From NCBI GenBank assembly GCA_014058105.1, contig JACGCM010002893.1, positions 1-64,000 on the forward strand: a DNA stretch of 64,000 bases, given 5' to 3'. Below, piece by piece: positions 46,300 through 57,242 of this stretch. The DNA is from Kingdonia uniflora (taxonomy: Eukaryota; Streptophyta; Magnoliopsida; Ranunculales; Circaeasteraceae). The translations under genes were made by a program, and so were the position numbers. The notes under the pieces are model-generated. The model was not told the origin of the DNA and ran no database searches. It saw only the letters and a program-made list of their open reading frames with translations. Every line of letters begins with the position of its first letter. Within the stretch, counting starts at the first letter, position 1.

Positions 46300-47200
46300 T
46301 AATCCATAACTACTTACTATAAATGAATGTGAAAGTCATACAGATTGGCCAGAGTGGGAGGCTGCGATTAATGCGGAGCTCAGCTCATTAGCTAAACATA
46401 AAGTGTTTGGACCAATAGTCCCTAGGCAAGATGCTATCAAGCTTGTCGGTTATAAATGGTTATTCGTACAGAAACGTATTGAACTTGGAAATATAGTAAA
46501 GTACAAGGCAAGACTAGTTGCCCAAGGCTTTTCTCAAAGACTTGACATCGATTACGATTAAACCTACGCTCTAGTCATGGACGCTATAACATTTTGTTAC
46601 TTGATCAGTCTGTCAGTCATTAAGAACGAGCTTGACATGCGTTTTATGGATGTAGTTACTATGTATCTATATGGGAAATTAGATATATGGAGATCTACAT
46701 GAAGCTACCAAAACGGTTTAAGCTTCTGAAAGCGACAATGCCATGCACACGGGGTGCTTACATAATAAAACTGGATAAGTCATTGTATGGTTTGAAATAA
46801 TCATGGATCATGTGGCACAACAAGTTGACTAAATATTTGAAGGCTGAGATTTTTACAAATAGCCTTATTTGCCCATGCATTTTTATCAAGAAAAAAAATA
46901 CTGGTTTTGCCATCATTGCAGTTTATGTAAACAATTTGAATATCATCGAAACTCTGGAGGAGATCATGAATGTTGTCGAATACCTTAGGAAGGAATTCAA
47001 AATAAAAGACCTTGGGAATATCAAATGTTGTCTCGGTTTGCAGATCAAATATCTTGGTCGCGACATAATCGTACATCAGGCGACGTATACTAAAAGAATC
47101 ATAAAGCATTTCGATATGGATATGATACACAATGCCAAGACGCCTAAGCATGTACGTTCATTGGATGTGAACAAGGGTGCATCTATCATCCTTTAGACGA
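46300..47200 (+). pseudogene. Reverse transcriptase of E1
   Basis: Copia landmarks are present: the start block E-A-A-I-N-A-E-L near 46360, K-x-K-A-R-L-V-A-Q-G-F-(S/T)-Q (46500-46540), the M-D-V-x-T block near 46655, and the L-x-K-S-L-Y-G-L-K block near 46780. The catalytic Y-V-D-D is Y-V-N-N at about 46924-46935, so both aspartates are lost. ORF 46810-47196 covers the C-terminal half. Several stops. Confidence 0.8.
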
Positions 47201-47399
47201 TAGGAGAAACTTCTAGGGCCTGAAGCGCCATATCTAGAAGCTATCGATGCTTTGTTATACTTAGCAGGGTGTACTCAATCAGACATCTCATTCGTAGTAA
47301 ACTGTTTGGCACGCCATAGTTCTGTGCCTACCCAAAGGCACTGGAATGAGATCAAGCACATTATGAGTTATCTCATCGGCATAAAAGACTAGGGTATGT

Positions 47400-47937
47400 T
47401 CTATCCAAAAATAGGCCAATGATAAATTATAGGATACACCGATGCAGGATTTTGTCAAGTCCACATAAAGGCCGATCACAATCGGGTTATGTGTTCTTGC
47501 ATGAAGATACAACAATTTCATGGAGATCGGTGAAGCAGACGATGGCTGCTTCATCCTCGAACCACGCAGAAATTCTTGCACTTCATGAAGTTGGCAGATA
47601 ATACTTCTGGTTGCAATCCATAATCACCTACATTAACGGAAGTTGCGATCTGAGTTCTATCCAAGATAAACCGGCGACTCTTTATGAAGAAAATGCAGCT
47701 TGTATCATTCAAGTTAAAGGTAGATTTACTAAATATGACATAATGAAATACATTTCACCCAAGTTCTTCCACATACACGAGTTGCATAAGACGAATGAGA
47801 TTGACTTTGTTCAAGTCCGTTCAGAAGATAACTTAGTTGATCTATTCACGAAGGTTCTTACACATCTTACGTTCAAGAGATTGGTACAAGGAATCGACAT
47901 GCGGAGTTTACACGATTTACTATCTCAGGAAGATTGA
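47400..47937 (+). pseudogene. RNase H of E1
   Basis: Readable as G-Y-V-F-L-x-x-x-x-I-S-W-R-S-x-K-Q (47485-47540), the S-S-x-x-A-E-I-L-A-L block (47553-47585), E-N-A-A-C-I near 47690, and the terminal L-V-D-L-F-T-K block near 47835. The last frame, 47611-47937, is open. This is the standard end of copia pol. Confidence 0.8.
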
Positions 47938-48170
47938 CGTCAAGGGGAATAATCTCGTCTTGACGTGGGCACATGCTTGTTGTACTCTTTTTCCTTATAA
48001 TGATGTTTTTATCCTATGAGGTTTTATTGACTAGCAGTTTTACTGAGGCAACGTATACGCGTCCGCAACCCATACGGGGTATAAGATTGTACTTTTTCCT
48101 TGCACAGCTTTTTCCCTAGGGGTTTTGCTAGGTAGAGGTTTTGATGAAGCAAGTCGTCCTGGTATGCAAC

Positions 48171-48184
48171 ACCCCAGGGGGGAG
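48171..48184 (+). promoter_or_regulatory. Polypurine tract of E1
   Basis: The purine-rich AGGGGGGAG-containing run lies immediately before the TGTTAGG start of the 3' LTR. Confidence 0.8.
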
Positions 48185-48450
48185 TGTTAGGAGTTTGGTT
48201 CAGCAATGTCAGAGCCCAAATGGGTTGGGGTGTCCTACTGGACTCCTGGCAAACCCATAGATCTTTAGGGTTTATGGGGAGAGTTTAAGTAGGATAGATA
48301 ACCTCATATATTGGGTTATCATTTTGTATTACGTAACAATACAAAACCTCTGAGTACAGAAAAATTCAATTGATCAATAAAGATATCCCTACTCTTCACT
48401 CAATATTGTTTTTGATTATCTGATACAGTAGTATCTATTATTATTCAACA
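48185..48450 (+). repeat. 3' LTR of E1
   Basis: 266 bp, beginning TGTTAGGAG and ending TTCAACA, the partner of 40919-41185. Confidence 0.9.
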
Positions 48451-48535
48451 AAACTAAATTTTGGTGCCCCTCCGTAGTTGGGGCCCAAAGCAGTCCGCTT
48501 TGGTAGCCTTACCGCAGTGTCGGTCCTATGTACAC

Positions 48536-49599
48536 AGTAAAAAACATCAATTACTTCTTTAGTGTTATAAAAACCATATAATCTTGCCCTAACAGTACTT
48601 ATAATTTCATATAAAAGCAAAACATTTTCTTTTTCTCTCACTTCCGCTAGCACTTGCAACTGTCAATATTTATGGAACCACTTTGATATATACTGACATA
48701 TGTGACGATGGCAACTAGAAGGTAAATAAAGACATTAAACACTTATTTGTAAGAATATTGCAACGCATTAAACACGAGACTTAAATCATACGCTTACCTG
48801 CTGAATCAATTATCTGCTCCAAAGCTTTGAGGGATCCAATGTCAAAGAAATACTAACTTCACTAGTGGCAACAATATCAACTGAGATTTCAAGATCTTCG
48901 AATATTGAGAAAACCTACTAGGAAATAAAAATAACATACTGCAGTTCAAGACTTTGAAGCATATTACACATTGCGAGGAAAAGGATAGGAATCATTAATC
49001 AGTTTTGTAGCTTTGAAAGGAAACTATATGCGCCAAGCATGCGAGTACTCACCATATGCTGGTTAGTACAGCCTGAAATGGAAGTAAAATTTCTGACAAA
49101 TATCAGATCATGGGAAAGTTTTTCACATCTCTGGGACTAATCCCTTAAGAGTGACTACTGCAAAATGTCATTGGATAAACAATTAAAAGTAAGCAGATGT
49201 TGCATACCTTACTCATATCTCTTGATTTAGTGATTGGAGTACTAGGAGCTCTAGGATTATAGGATTTTTTTTACCCTAACAGGAACATCACTTTCTCTAG
49301 CTGGTCTCATGGACTGTGGATGTTACACCTACAAGAACATAAAGGCACTTAAAGTAATGCTAAGGAATTACAAAAACAATCATGTAAATATAAAGAGAAA
49401 CAAAAGGAAGAGAGAAGGCTAAAAAATGTGCTTAGACTTTGGTCTGACTAGGGTACAAATAAACATGGAGATACCTCCAGGGTTTGCTAGTTAGGGGCAA
49501 AAACAGGTATGTTGGTTGAAGTTCATTTATGGACTCGGTCTTCACCAAAGGCGTGGTTCTAAATGTTTAGCCATGTATTAGTTTATACTGTAAACTAAT
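48536..49599 (-). pseudogene. Possible decayed exons of an unknown gene
   Basis: Three minus-strand segments have exon-like edges. 49333-49207 has an acceptor TTCTTGTAG and a donor GTATGC. The segment ending near 49055 has a donor GTGAGT. The segment ending near 48800 has a donor GTAAGC. The first would encode a basic, proline/serine-rich peptide (R-P-A-R-E-S-D-V-P-V-R-V-K-K, then N-P-R-A-P-S-T-P-I-T-K-S-R) with a one-base frame break in an A run. I do not recognise the gene. Chance splice-like motifs are a real alternative. Confidence 0.25.
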
Positions 49600-49896
49600 T
49601 ACGCTGAAGTAAGATAATCACAAAAAACACTAATTACATTCAATTAGGGGAAGAAATCAAGTTCTCTAAGAACCTTAATTTTGTTTCACTAGAACTTTTC
49701 TAAAACACAACTAACTACTGGAAAATAAAAGAGAGCCCCTCTTTATAGAACTAGAGAGAGATGGGCAAACAACTGTGGGAAACGACCCATCTAGGGATGT
49801 ACTACATCAAACTCTTCCTCTTCGGAAGAATTTGACCATGAATTCAACCGGTCGGTGTACTCGAAAAATAGAACCGGATCCTTCTGATGAAAATAT
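49600..49896 (-). pseudogene. Chromovirus remnant, part downstream of the E2 insertion
   Basis: The minus strand continues the integrase tail from 56398-56566. 49896-49780 translates to P-V-L-F-F-E-Y and S-N-S-S-E-E-E, resembling the end of chromovirus integrases after the chromodomain. The stretch 49600-49760, with a TCTATAAAGAGG TATA-like box on the minus strand, is probably LTR of the same element. Confidence 0.5.
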
Positions 49897-50263
49897 TGTT
49901 GGCTTTTCCATCTATACCGACACTACTCTTCCGGTTCATGAGCACACATATTAATAGGTCGTATAAGTGTTATTGGTTGTTCCCAATTGTTACACCAGAT
50001 TAAGGTAAGTGGGGCCTAGTGCTACTCTTTAATGGGTCTTGAGGGTATAATGGGAAGACCATTGTAACCCTATTAGGTTAAATAGAGAGGAAGTCTCTCT
50101 TGGAGGCAACACACAGAAAACCATCCCATTGAGGTCTACAGCCATTCCAAGGGAAGACTCAACTCAAGAACATGTGATTTTCAGAGAGCAGGAGAAGAAA
50201 TTAGTATTAATTTCTTTTACATGTTCAGATATTGATCATAGTTATTTATATGTATTTCCAACA
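49897..50263 (+). repeat. 5' LTR of E2 and primer-binding site
   Basis: It aligns with 56036-56397 throughout, for example across ATATTAATAGGTCRTATA-GTGTTATTGGTTG. It is followed by ATTGGTGCCAGAGC (50264-50277), a methionine-tRNA-type primer-binding site. Confidence 0.9.
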
Positions 50264-50277
50264 ATTGGTGCCAGAGC

Positions 50278-51838
50278 TAGGATACAAAATACTATGATTA
50301 ATTATTGTGGTTAACAGAGAAAGAAACGAATTTGAAAATTGTTATCAGATTTATTTTTTTATTTGTACTTTAATGGTTTGTTTAGGGTTGTTTATTTTCG
50401 AGAGACCAACTTTTCTTCTCTTTGTTAATCGAGTCTTTCTCTCTGTCTCTCTCTGTACAAACTTCATCATCATCACTTCCCATATTGACGTTTCCCTCTC
50501 TCTCCCCTAATTATACCAAATCAAAAGGTTTTCGGTGATATTCATCGAGTCTCTCTTTCTCTTACTGTCTCTCACAACATTACATCAACACTCCCCTTTT
50601 AATAGGATTCTTCTTCTCTCTCCCAAATTCATTTTTTTTTTTTATGAAATTGGAATTGATCTTCCAAATCATATTTGATCTTGTTGGTCCCTCTACTGGA
50701 CTCATGAGTTCTACCAATGCTATTTGATTGTTGGGTTTGCGATTTGAGAAGAGGTGTACTCGAATTGTTTTTAACATCAGATCCTTGTTGTCAGCGTTGG
50801 TTCAATGTTATTTGATTGTTGGGTTTGCAATTTGAGAAGAGATTATGAACTTGCAGGTGGGATTTTCGATTTGGGTTAAACAATGTCTCAATTGTCAATG
50901 TCTCAATTCCTCTTCTTTTTTTTCCTAAATTTGATACGGTAGTATTTTTTAATGGTTACTTAACTGATTGTGGGAATTCAGTGGTGGTTGTGATTGGTTT
51001 TTGAGGGTATTATTTCAGATTCATGATCTGTAAATGGGTTTAAGACTTTGGATGATTAGTGTTTTTTGAGAGAAGTCGGCTTCAGAGGAAAATCCAACTT
51101 TTTATGGGGTTTTTTTTGTTGAGTGGAGATCGCAGGAGGATTGTTTATCTGATATTACTATTGATGATCCATTTTATGGTTTGATCTTAATTTATACTTG
51201 TTGTGTTTATGATCATGTTAATCATTAAAGATATACAGTTTTCTGATATAGGGATTTAATGCCCAAGGATCTCCAATAGGGTTTAAGTGAGATCAAGTAG
51301 TTGTTAGGAAGGCGAGATATAAAATGGGCAAATACACCCAAAGAAGTTTAGTCCATGGAGTTGAATGTTTCACTTAATGTTGAGACTCTCTCATAAAGTC
51401 TCATTAAGACTAATTTGTACTAATTAAACTTGAAATAATAAGACAGCCCAAATGAGGCTAACCAACTTATAATTAATTAGTGGGTTAAGATAGGCAACAC
51501 GCTATGGGGAGATGGGAATAACGTTCGGCCCAAAGGTGAGAAAGTATCTCAAGTCAAACTGTAAGTGGCCAGTCTAGTCTTGAGCGTGAGTGATCACCAA
51601 CTAGGGGAAAATGTATATCAAATCACCACCCAAAGGTGGGATTCGATGATACATAGTTGTACCCGTAGAGTAAAAAATCAATACCATAAATATTATATAC
51701 ACTCTGACTCGACCATCCTAACCCCAGGTAGAATCGAGATTAAGGACATCAAGTTATAGATCTTTTACAAATCAAGTTAAACGTGCTTAAAATTTATTTT
51801 TGCACGACCTAAAATAAGTCTTTGGTTTATACAGTTAT
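50278..51838 (+). other. Leader of E2
   Basis: About 1.5 kb with no supported gene. It contains an internal direct repeat, with copies near 50720-50745 and 50803-50837 sharing TGCTATTTGATTGTTGGGTTTGC-type sequence. The short ORFs are chance. Confidence 0.5.
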
Positions 51839-52150
51839 GGATCATATGATCTAGAACCAATTGACTAATATTAAAACCTTGACAGACTCTAACTACTCCA
51901 ACTGGAAAAATACCAAAAAGGAATTGTTAGATGTCATTAAGAAACAGTTCAAGGGTTTTGTCAAGGGAAAGCAGTACAGTAACTTATCTCAGCTTTTATC
52001 GCTGAAGTATGATGGCAGTGGAAATGTGCGCTCGCACGTTTATGTTTGTTTTGAATCCAATTTGGTTTATATTCCCACCAACTCTTGGTGGTCAAATTCT
52101 GGGCAACTGTTCACATTTTGAATTCTCCACAGGGGCTCATCAGCAGGTGA
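51839..52150 (+). pseudogene. gag and protease remnant of E2
   Basis: The frame at 51861-52121 starts with a D-S-N-Y-S-N-W-K block typical of copia Gag. Most of gag is deleted. The frame runs straight into a protease-like W-W-S-N-S-G (about 52091-52108), where the family has W-x-x-D-S-G, so the catalytic aspartate is replaced by asparagine. Confidence 0.7.
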
Positions 52151-52499
52151 CCTGCATGGTCTGAGGAGCAAGTTTCTCAGGAGATGCTAGAAGCCTTCCT
52201 TTTGAGTTCATTGGTACTTTTCGCTTGGTTTTAGACATGAGAATTACTTTAGATTTGACAGATAACTTTAATGTTCCTTCGGTGAGACGATCTCTAGTTT
52301 CAGTTTTTCGGTTACACTCTTTCAGTTTTATTTTTCAATTTTAGACATGGTGGTTTTGACATTATTCATCATAATTCCATTACTGATTCTGGTCTCCTAG
52401 TTGATGAGTTATATCGTCTATCTCTTGATCATTTATTTGAGACATCTCTGTTATGTTTATATGCTGAGGTTAATATTTTATCAACTTCTAAACGTTCTA

Positions 52500-53590
52500 G
52501 ACTTTCTAAGCAATCTTTGATGTTATGGTAAAAATGACTAGGACATATTTCTAGAAAGAGGTTAAAAATTATGGTTTGAGATGGGGTTATCAAGGTTTTA
52601 GATCTTTCTAATTTTAATTTTTAGACTTGCGTCGATTGCATTCGAAGAAAATTGACCAAGATCAAGAAATTTGAATTTACTCATAGCACTGACCTTTTAC
52701 AGATGATTCATACAGATATATGTGGACCTTTTCCCATTCCATCTCGCGGTAGTCATCAATATTTTATCACCTTCATTGGCGATTTCTCTAATTATACTTA
52801 CGTTTTTCTTATCCATCAGAAGTCTGACTCACTTGATGTATTTAAGACTTTCCAGTTAGAGGTTAAAAAATAGTTAGATCGAAAGATCAAGGTTGTCCAG
52901 TCAAATCGAGGAGCCGAGTATTATGGTAAGATCGATCGAGGCGGTCAGCATTCGGGACCATTCTATCAGATTTTAAAGGATCAGGGTATTGTAGCCCATT
53001 ACACTACCCTTGGATCACTAGAGCAGAACGGTGTTTGCGAACACCGTAATTAAACTTATCATAACATAGTTCATAGCATGTTATGTCATACTGATTTACC
53101 TGTAAATTTACGGGGAGAGTGCTTACATTATTCAGTCTATATTTAGAATTGAGTTCCTTCTCATTCAATTCCAGTTAATCCTTATCATCTTTGGATTGGG
53201 AGAAATCCTAGCCTTAAGCACTTACGTGTTTAGAGTTGTCCTGCAGAGGCAAAACTGTTTAACCCAAATATCGAAAAGTTAGAATCAAGGACCGTTAGCT
53301 ATTTTTTTGTTGGTTTCCTAGATAGATCTAAAGGATTCAAGTTTTATTGTCCTTCTCGACCTATGGAGATTGTTGAGTGTACTCAGGCTCATCACATAGA
53401 GGAGGGAGATCACTTTACTAATACTTTTCATAGAGAGGTTATTTTTGAGGAGGGTTCTGAAACTCGGAGTCCAACTACTATTCCGATCAGTATTACTATG
53501 CTTCCGCGTTTATCTTATTTTGACATTATAACGAGTACGGTTCCAAACCCAATTACAGACCCCGTCGTAGTATCGGTTCTCACTTAGTTT
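52500..53590 (+). pseudogene. Integrase of E2
   Basis: The H-x-D-I-C-G-P-F block at 52708-52731 and the F-I-G-D-F-S-N-Y-T-Y-V-F block at 52771-52805 start the core. Q-S-N-R-G-A-E-Y near 52897-52920 replaces the usual S-D-N-G/R-G-x-E-F aspartate with asparagine. L-E-Q-N-G-V-C-E is near 53020-53042. The C-terminal region continues to 53587. Several stops. Confidence 0.8.
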
Positions 53591-53764
53591 TTTCCTCCAC
53601 CCGCTCCCATTCAGTTTCTTGCTATTTCACCTCTAGCTCAGCCTCTTGCTACTACTCGCAGATCCTCTAGGGAGAGGTGTTCAGCTATTTCTTCAGATTA
53701 CCATCTTTATTCAGTTGAAGGGGATTTATTTGATTTTAAGGATCCAGTATCTTTTAGTACAGCT

Positions 53765-54640
53765 ATGGCTAGTATTTTTGTAGATCAGTGGCGTAATGCC
53801 ATGACAGAGGAGGTAGATTCTATATCTCACAATTTTGTGTGGGAGTTGATACCTTTACCTGAAGGATCTAAGGTAGTTAAATGCAAATGGATCTTTAAGG
53901 CCAAATATGATTCTGAAGGGAAGGTTGAGCGCTTTAAAGTAAGACTTGTTACGAAGTGTTTCAAACAGCGTCTAGGAATTGACTTTGATAAAACTTTCTC
54001 ACCAGATTCGAAGATGGATTCATTGCGGATTATTTTGGCTCTTACGACGCATTTTAACTTAGAGATTCATCAGATGGACGTCAAGACAACATTTCTAAAT
54101 GGACATCTCAACGAGGAGATTTATATGTACTAACCCGAACGCTTTAAAACTGAAAGGAAGGTTCTACTATTTTGTAAGCTTTATTACTCCATCTATCGTC
54201 TCAAGCAGGCATCTAGGCAGTGGTATTTACAGTTTCATAAGGTGGTTTCGAACCAATAGTTTTGTCAAGTATAAAATGGATCGTTGTATATACGTCAAAT
54301 AGAGTGGGAGACATTTTATATTTATGGTTTTATACGTCGGCGATATTTTACTCACTAGTAGTGACGTCTAGTTTCTTCAGGAGATAAAAACCTTCTTATC
54401 TCAGTATTTTGATATGAAGAATATGGGAGATGCAAGTTATGTTCTTGGCATCAAGATTGAGCCAGACAGGACCAGAGGGATACTTGGCATATCTCAGAGT
54501 ATGTATATCGATAAAGTTTTAAAGAGGTATGACATGCAGGATTGTAAAGCAGGTAAATGTCTCTATTGTGAAGGGAGATATCTTTATGAAGATGATGCCA
54601 CACGAAGCAGTTTCCTCAGACATCGCTAAGGAGTATGCTT
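53765..54640 (+). pseudogene. Reverse transcriptase of E2
   Basis: ORF 53765-54133 (122 codons) carries the start block, W-x-L-(V/I)-P-L-P-E-G, C-K-W-I-F-K-x-K and Q-M-D-V-K-T-(A/T)-F-L-N-G. The next part changes frame at about 54130. The catalytic Y-V-D-D is Y-V-G-D at about 54334-54345, so one aspartate is lost. Confidence 0.8.
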
Positions 54641-55290
54641 CAGTTGTTGGTAGCCTCATGTATTACATGATATGTATGAGACCCGACATTAGTTTTATTA
54701 TTGAGATGTCAGGAAAATACCAACATAACCCTTCTATTATTCACTGGCAGCCAGCCAAGAAGGTTCTTCACTATTTAAAGAGGACTAGAGATTATAGACT
54801 TGTTTATAGGAGGTCGGATGAGCTCATGGTTTTAGGCTACTTTGACTCATATTTTGCAAGGGACAGAGATGATTATGTTTTCATGCTTGTTCATGGCGCT
54901 ATCTCATGGAGAAGTGTCAAATAGTCTCTTGTAGCTTCCTCGGCTATGGAAGCACAATATATGGCTTGTTATGAGGCTTCCCGATAGGCTGTGTAGCTCA
55001 AGCTGTTTATTACTGAGCTGAAGGTTGTTGATTCGATTTCTAGACCATTGCTAGTATTTTGTGACAATGAGGCAGTCGTCAAGTATGTTAAGAATGATAA
55101 TGTGATTATGGATAATAGGTATATTGACATTAAGTATCGCATTGCCATTGACAAAGTACAATAACAGATTATCAAGATTTTTAATTTGTCGACACTGGAG
55201 ATGATTACAGATCCGCTTTCTCAGGGACTTTCGATACCATCCTTCAGGGGACATGTTACGTGTATGGGATTGCTGAAGTCTCTTTAAGGA
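54640..55290 (+). pseudogene. RNase H of E2
   Basis: The segment runs from the V-G-S-L-M-Y block (54640) through P-D-I-S-F and L-x-Y-L-K-R-T-R-D to the RNase H region (L-G-Y-F-D-S, I-S-W-R-S-x-K, S-S-A-M-E-A-Q-Y) and D-N-E-A-V near 55063. It ends at 55290. TAG stops occur at 54922 and later. Confidence 0.8.
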
Positions 55291-56035
55291 TCGTTCTTTT
55301 ATGTGGGAGTAGTTATTGATTTATTTAATATTATTGCATTAGGATTATTTATCTATGTGGGAATTATTCCCGATAATTATTTTGGACGATATTCAGATTT
55401 GATTTTGATTATTTAGCTGCTATTATATTTGGATATGTTATTATATGTGCACATATTCAGTTTAAATTATGCAATTACAATAAATTTTTAGATATGAGTG
55501 ATTTTATCACATGACGGTTGTCTAAGTATCAAGTGCCTATAGAGAATGCTGAAAGGTTTCTCAAGTTTGCATGGGCTGGATATGGGTGTTCTCCACATCC
55601 TTTGGCCTTCATTTCAATATGAGCAATGGTCTTCGCATGACGGTTTATCTAAGTATTGCAATAACATGTGTCTGGTAAACACATGTTACAGGTTACTAAT
55701 AGAAATGTACCAGTACATCATTAAGGTGTACATTTACCATTCACACGCTAAACTCCACCAGTAAAGAAATTACAATTGAAAGTTATTAAGGTTTCTAGCC
55801 TGATTTCTATGATATAAATTAGGCATGTGCTCAAAGGCCTGACCAAAATTTATCCAGAAACCGTATTAGCCATCTTTGTAATCGTAGAGTGACAGTCAAG
55901 TTCGATGTAACATTGCCTTCGAAAAATTATCATGTGTGGTTTAAAAAAACAAAGGATGGTCACCGACTTTTCATAAAAACCATGAATCAGACTAAAAATA
56001 TTTTTCTTAAAATTTAGCTAGCACCAGTGGGAGAT
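55291..56035 (+). other. 3' untranslated region of E2
   Basis: No gene. Two related segments (TGACGGTTGTCTAAGTAT near 55512 and TGACGGTTTATCTAAGTAT near 55639) form a direct repeat about 127 bp apart. The polypurine tract GGGAGA precedes the 3' LTR. Confidence 0.6.
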
Positions 56036-56397
56036 TGTTGGATTTTTTTATCTATATCGACACTACTCTTCTGGTTTACGAGCACATATATTAATAGGTC
56101 ATATAGGTGTTATTGGTTGTGCCCAACACCAAGTTAAGGTAAGTGGGACCTAGCATTACTCTTTATTATGGTTTGAGGGTATATTAGGAAGACCATTCTA
56201 ACTCTATCATGTTAAATAGAGAGGAAGTCCCTCTTGAAGGCTACACCCAGAAAACCATCTTATTGAGGTCTGCAGCCAATCTAAGGAAAGACTCCACTCA
56301 AGAACATGTAATTTTTAGAGAGCAGGAGAAGAGGTTAGCATTAATCTCTTTTACATGTTCAGATATTGATCATAGTTATTTGTATATATTTTCAACA
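56036..56397 (+). repeat. 3' LTR of E2
   Basis: 362 bp, the partner of 49897-50263, ending TTCAACA. Confidence 0.9.
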
Positions 56398-56566
56398 AAT
56401 ACGCCTCTAAAATCTATGAATACTCTAAATCTGGCTTGCCCAACCAATGCACCTTATACATATGATAGACACCTCTCTTTGGCATCTTATTTGTACTCTT
56501 CTCTAAGACAGTATTAATACGGTCTAACTCGTGCTGCTGCGGAAGAAGGATCGGTAAAGTAATTCT
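56398..56566 (-). pseudogene. Chromovirus remnant, part upstream of the E2 insertion
   Basis: The minus-strand translation contains K-R-G-V-Y-H-M-Y-K-V-H-W-L-G-K, followed by an E-Y-S-W-like end at the E2 insertion site. This resembles a chromodomain (family form: Y-L-V-K-W-x-G...E-A-S/T-W-E). The reading resumes at 49896. The remnant is cut off on the other side by the inverted repeat starting at 56567. Confidence 0.5.
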
Positions 56567-57242
56567 CGACATCTTTACAGTACACCACCAAACAACCCTC
56601 CTTCAAACTAACTATTTATACCCCACTCTAATTAGCCAGGTCCAATGTACCGCATTAAATGCTCCTCGGGAAAGGAAGACCAGATATAGTTTACGTTATA
56701 ACATTCAGTAACCTTTTCAGCTTTTGATTTCTTCTCGACATAACCACAAGTACTTATATTGAAAATGGGGCGATTGTAGTAGCATATTCCCCAAATTCAA
56801 CAAGAATAAGCCAGCACAGAGTAGTCGAAGACAGTCAGACATAGTCGATGATAGCTTAGCTTCTAGAAGATACCATAAGTCCTCGACTTACCACAAGTAC
56901 TTATGCTATCTTTCATAAGCTGAGCTATCTTTGACTATGTTTGACTGTCTTTGACTACTCTATTCTGGCATATTCTTGTCGAATCTGGGGAATATGCTAT
57001 TATAATTACCCCATTCTCGACATAAGTACTTGTGGTTATGTCGAGAAGAAATCAAAAGCTTAAGAGGTTGCCGAATGTTATAACGTGTCTTTAGTTGTCA
57101 TTTTTAAGGTCAAAGTAAACTGTATCTGGTCTTCTTTTCCTGAGAAGCATTTAATGCGGTGCATTGAACCTGGCTGATTAGAGTGGGTTATAAATAGTTG
57201 GTTTGAAGGAGGGTTGTTTGGTGGCGTACTGTAAAGATATCG
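56567..57242. repeat. 676-bp inverted repeat with two Tat LTR starts facing each other
   Basis: Arms of about 314 bp (56567-56880) and 344 bp (56899-57242) pair around an 18-bp spacer. The right arm has an extra block of about 30 bp near 57085-57115. Both arms contain the end of a Tat internal region, a polypurine tract (ATGGGGCGATT / ATGGGGTAATT) and the LTR start (56775 rightward; 57005 leftward, TATAATAGCATATTCCCC). An outward-facing TATAAATA lies in each arm (56613-56620 minus; 57189-57196 plus). The arms differ at many positions, so the structure is not a recent artefact. Confidence 0.85.
57189..57196 (+). promoter_or_regulatory. TATA box 1 of the antisense module, element C
   Basis: An exact TATAAATA within GGGTTATAAATAGTTGG, facing away from the LTR. 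Promoter function is inferred from sequence and from similar boxes in element B. Confidence 0.4.

Larger units (their letters stand above)
40919..48450 (+). mobile_element. Copia element E1 (Ty1/copia retrotransposon)
   Basis: A 7.5-kb element with LTRs of 267 and 266 bp (40919-41185 and 48185-48450). It contains gag, protease, integrase, reverse transcriptase and RNase H in that order, which defines Ty1/copia, and a polypurine tract before the 3' LTR. The flanks AAACC (40914-40918) and AAACT (48451-48455) are a 4-of-5 target duplication. A 2-kb leader with tandem repeats separates the 5' LTR from gag. All genes are broken. Confidence 0.9.
40539..48535. mobile_element. hAT-like remnant split by copia element E1
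   Basis: Removing E1 leaves about 454 bp with ends at 40547 (CAGGCCGGTGCTAGG) and 48527 (reverse complement AGGACCGACACTGCGG), which look like hAT-type terminal repeats. The flanks TCGTACAC (40539-40546) and ATGTACAC (48528-48535) match at 6 of 8 positions. The GGGCCCAAAGC block near the right end is common in such plant elements. The inference is moderate because the terminal match is short. Confidence 0.5.
49897..56397 (+). mobile_element. Copia element E2 (Ty1/copia retrotransposon)
   Basis: A 6.5-kb element with LTRs of 367 and 362 bp (49897-50263 and 56036-56397), both starting TGTTGG and ending CAACA. The flanks AATAT (49892-49896) and AATAC (56398-56402) form a 4-of-5 target duplication. 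The internal order is gag, protease, integrase, reverse transcriptase, RNase H. It sits inside a chromovirus integrase on the opposite strand. All genes carry stops. Confidence 0.9.

Noticed and set aside
50129..50314. 61-codon frame at the end of the E2 5' LTR
   Set aside because: A matching frame exists in the 3' LTR (56209-56517) only because the LTRs are copies. No conserved protein is known there.
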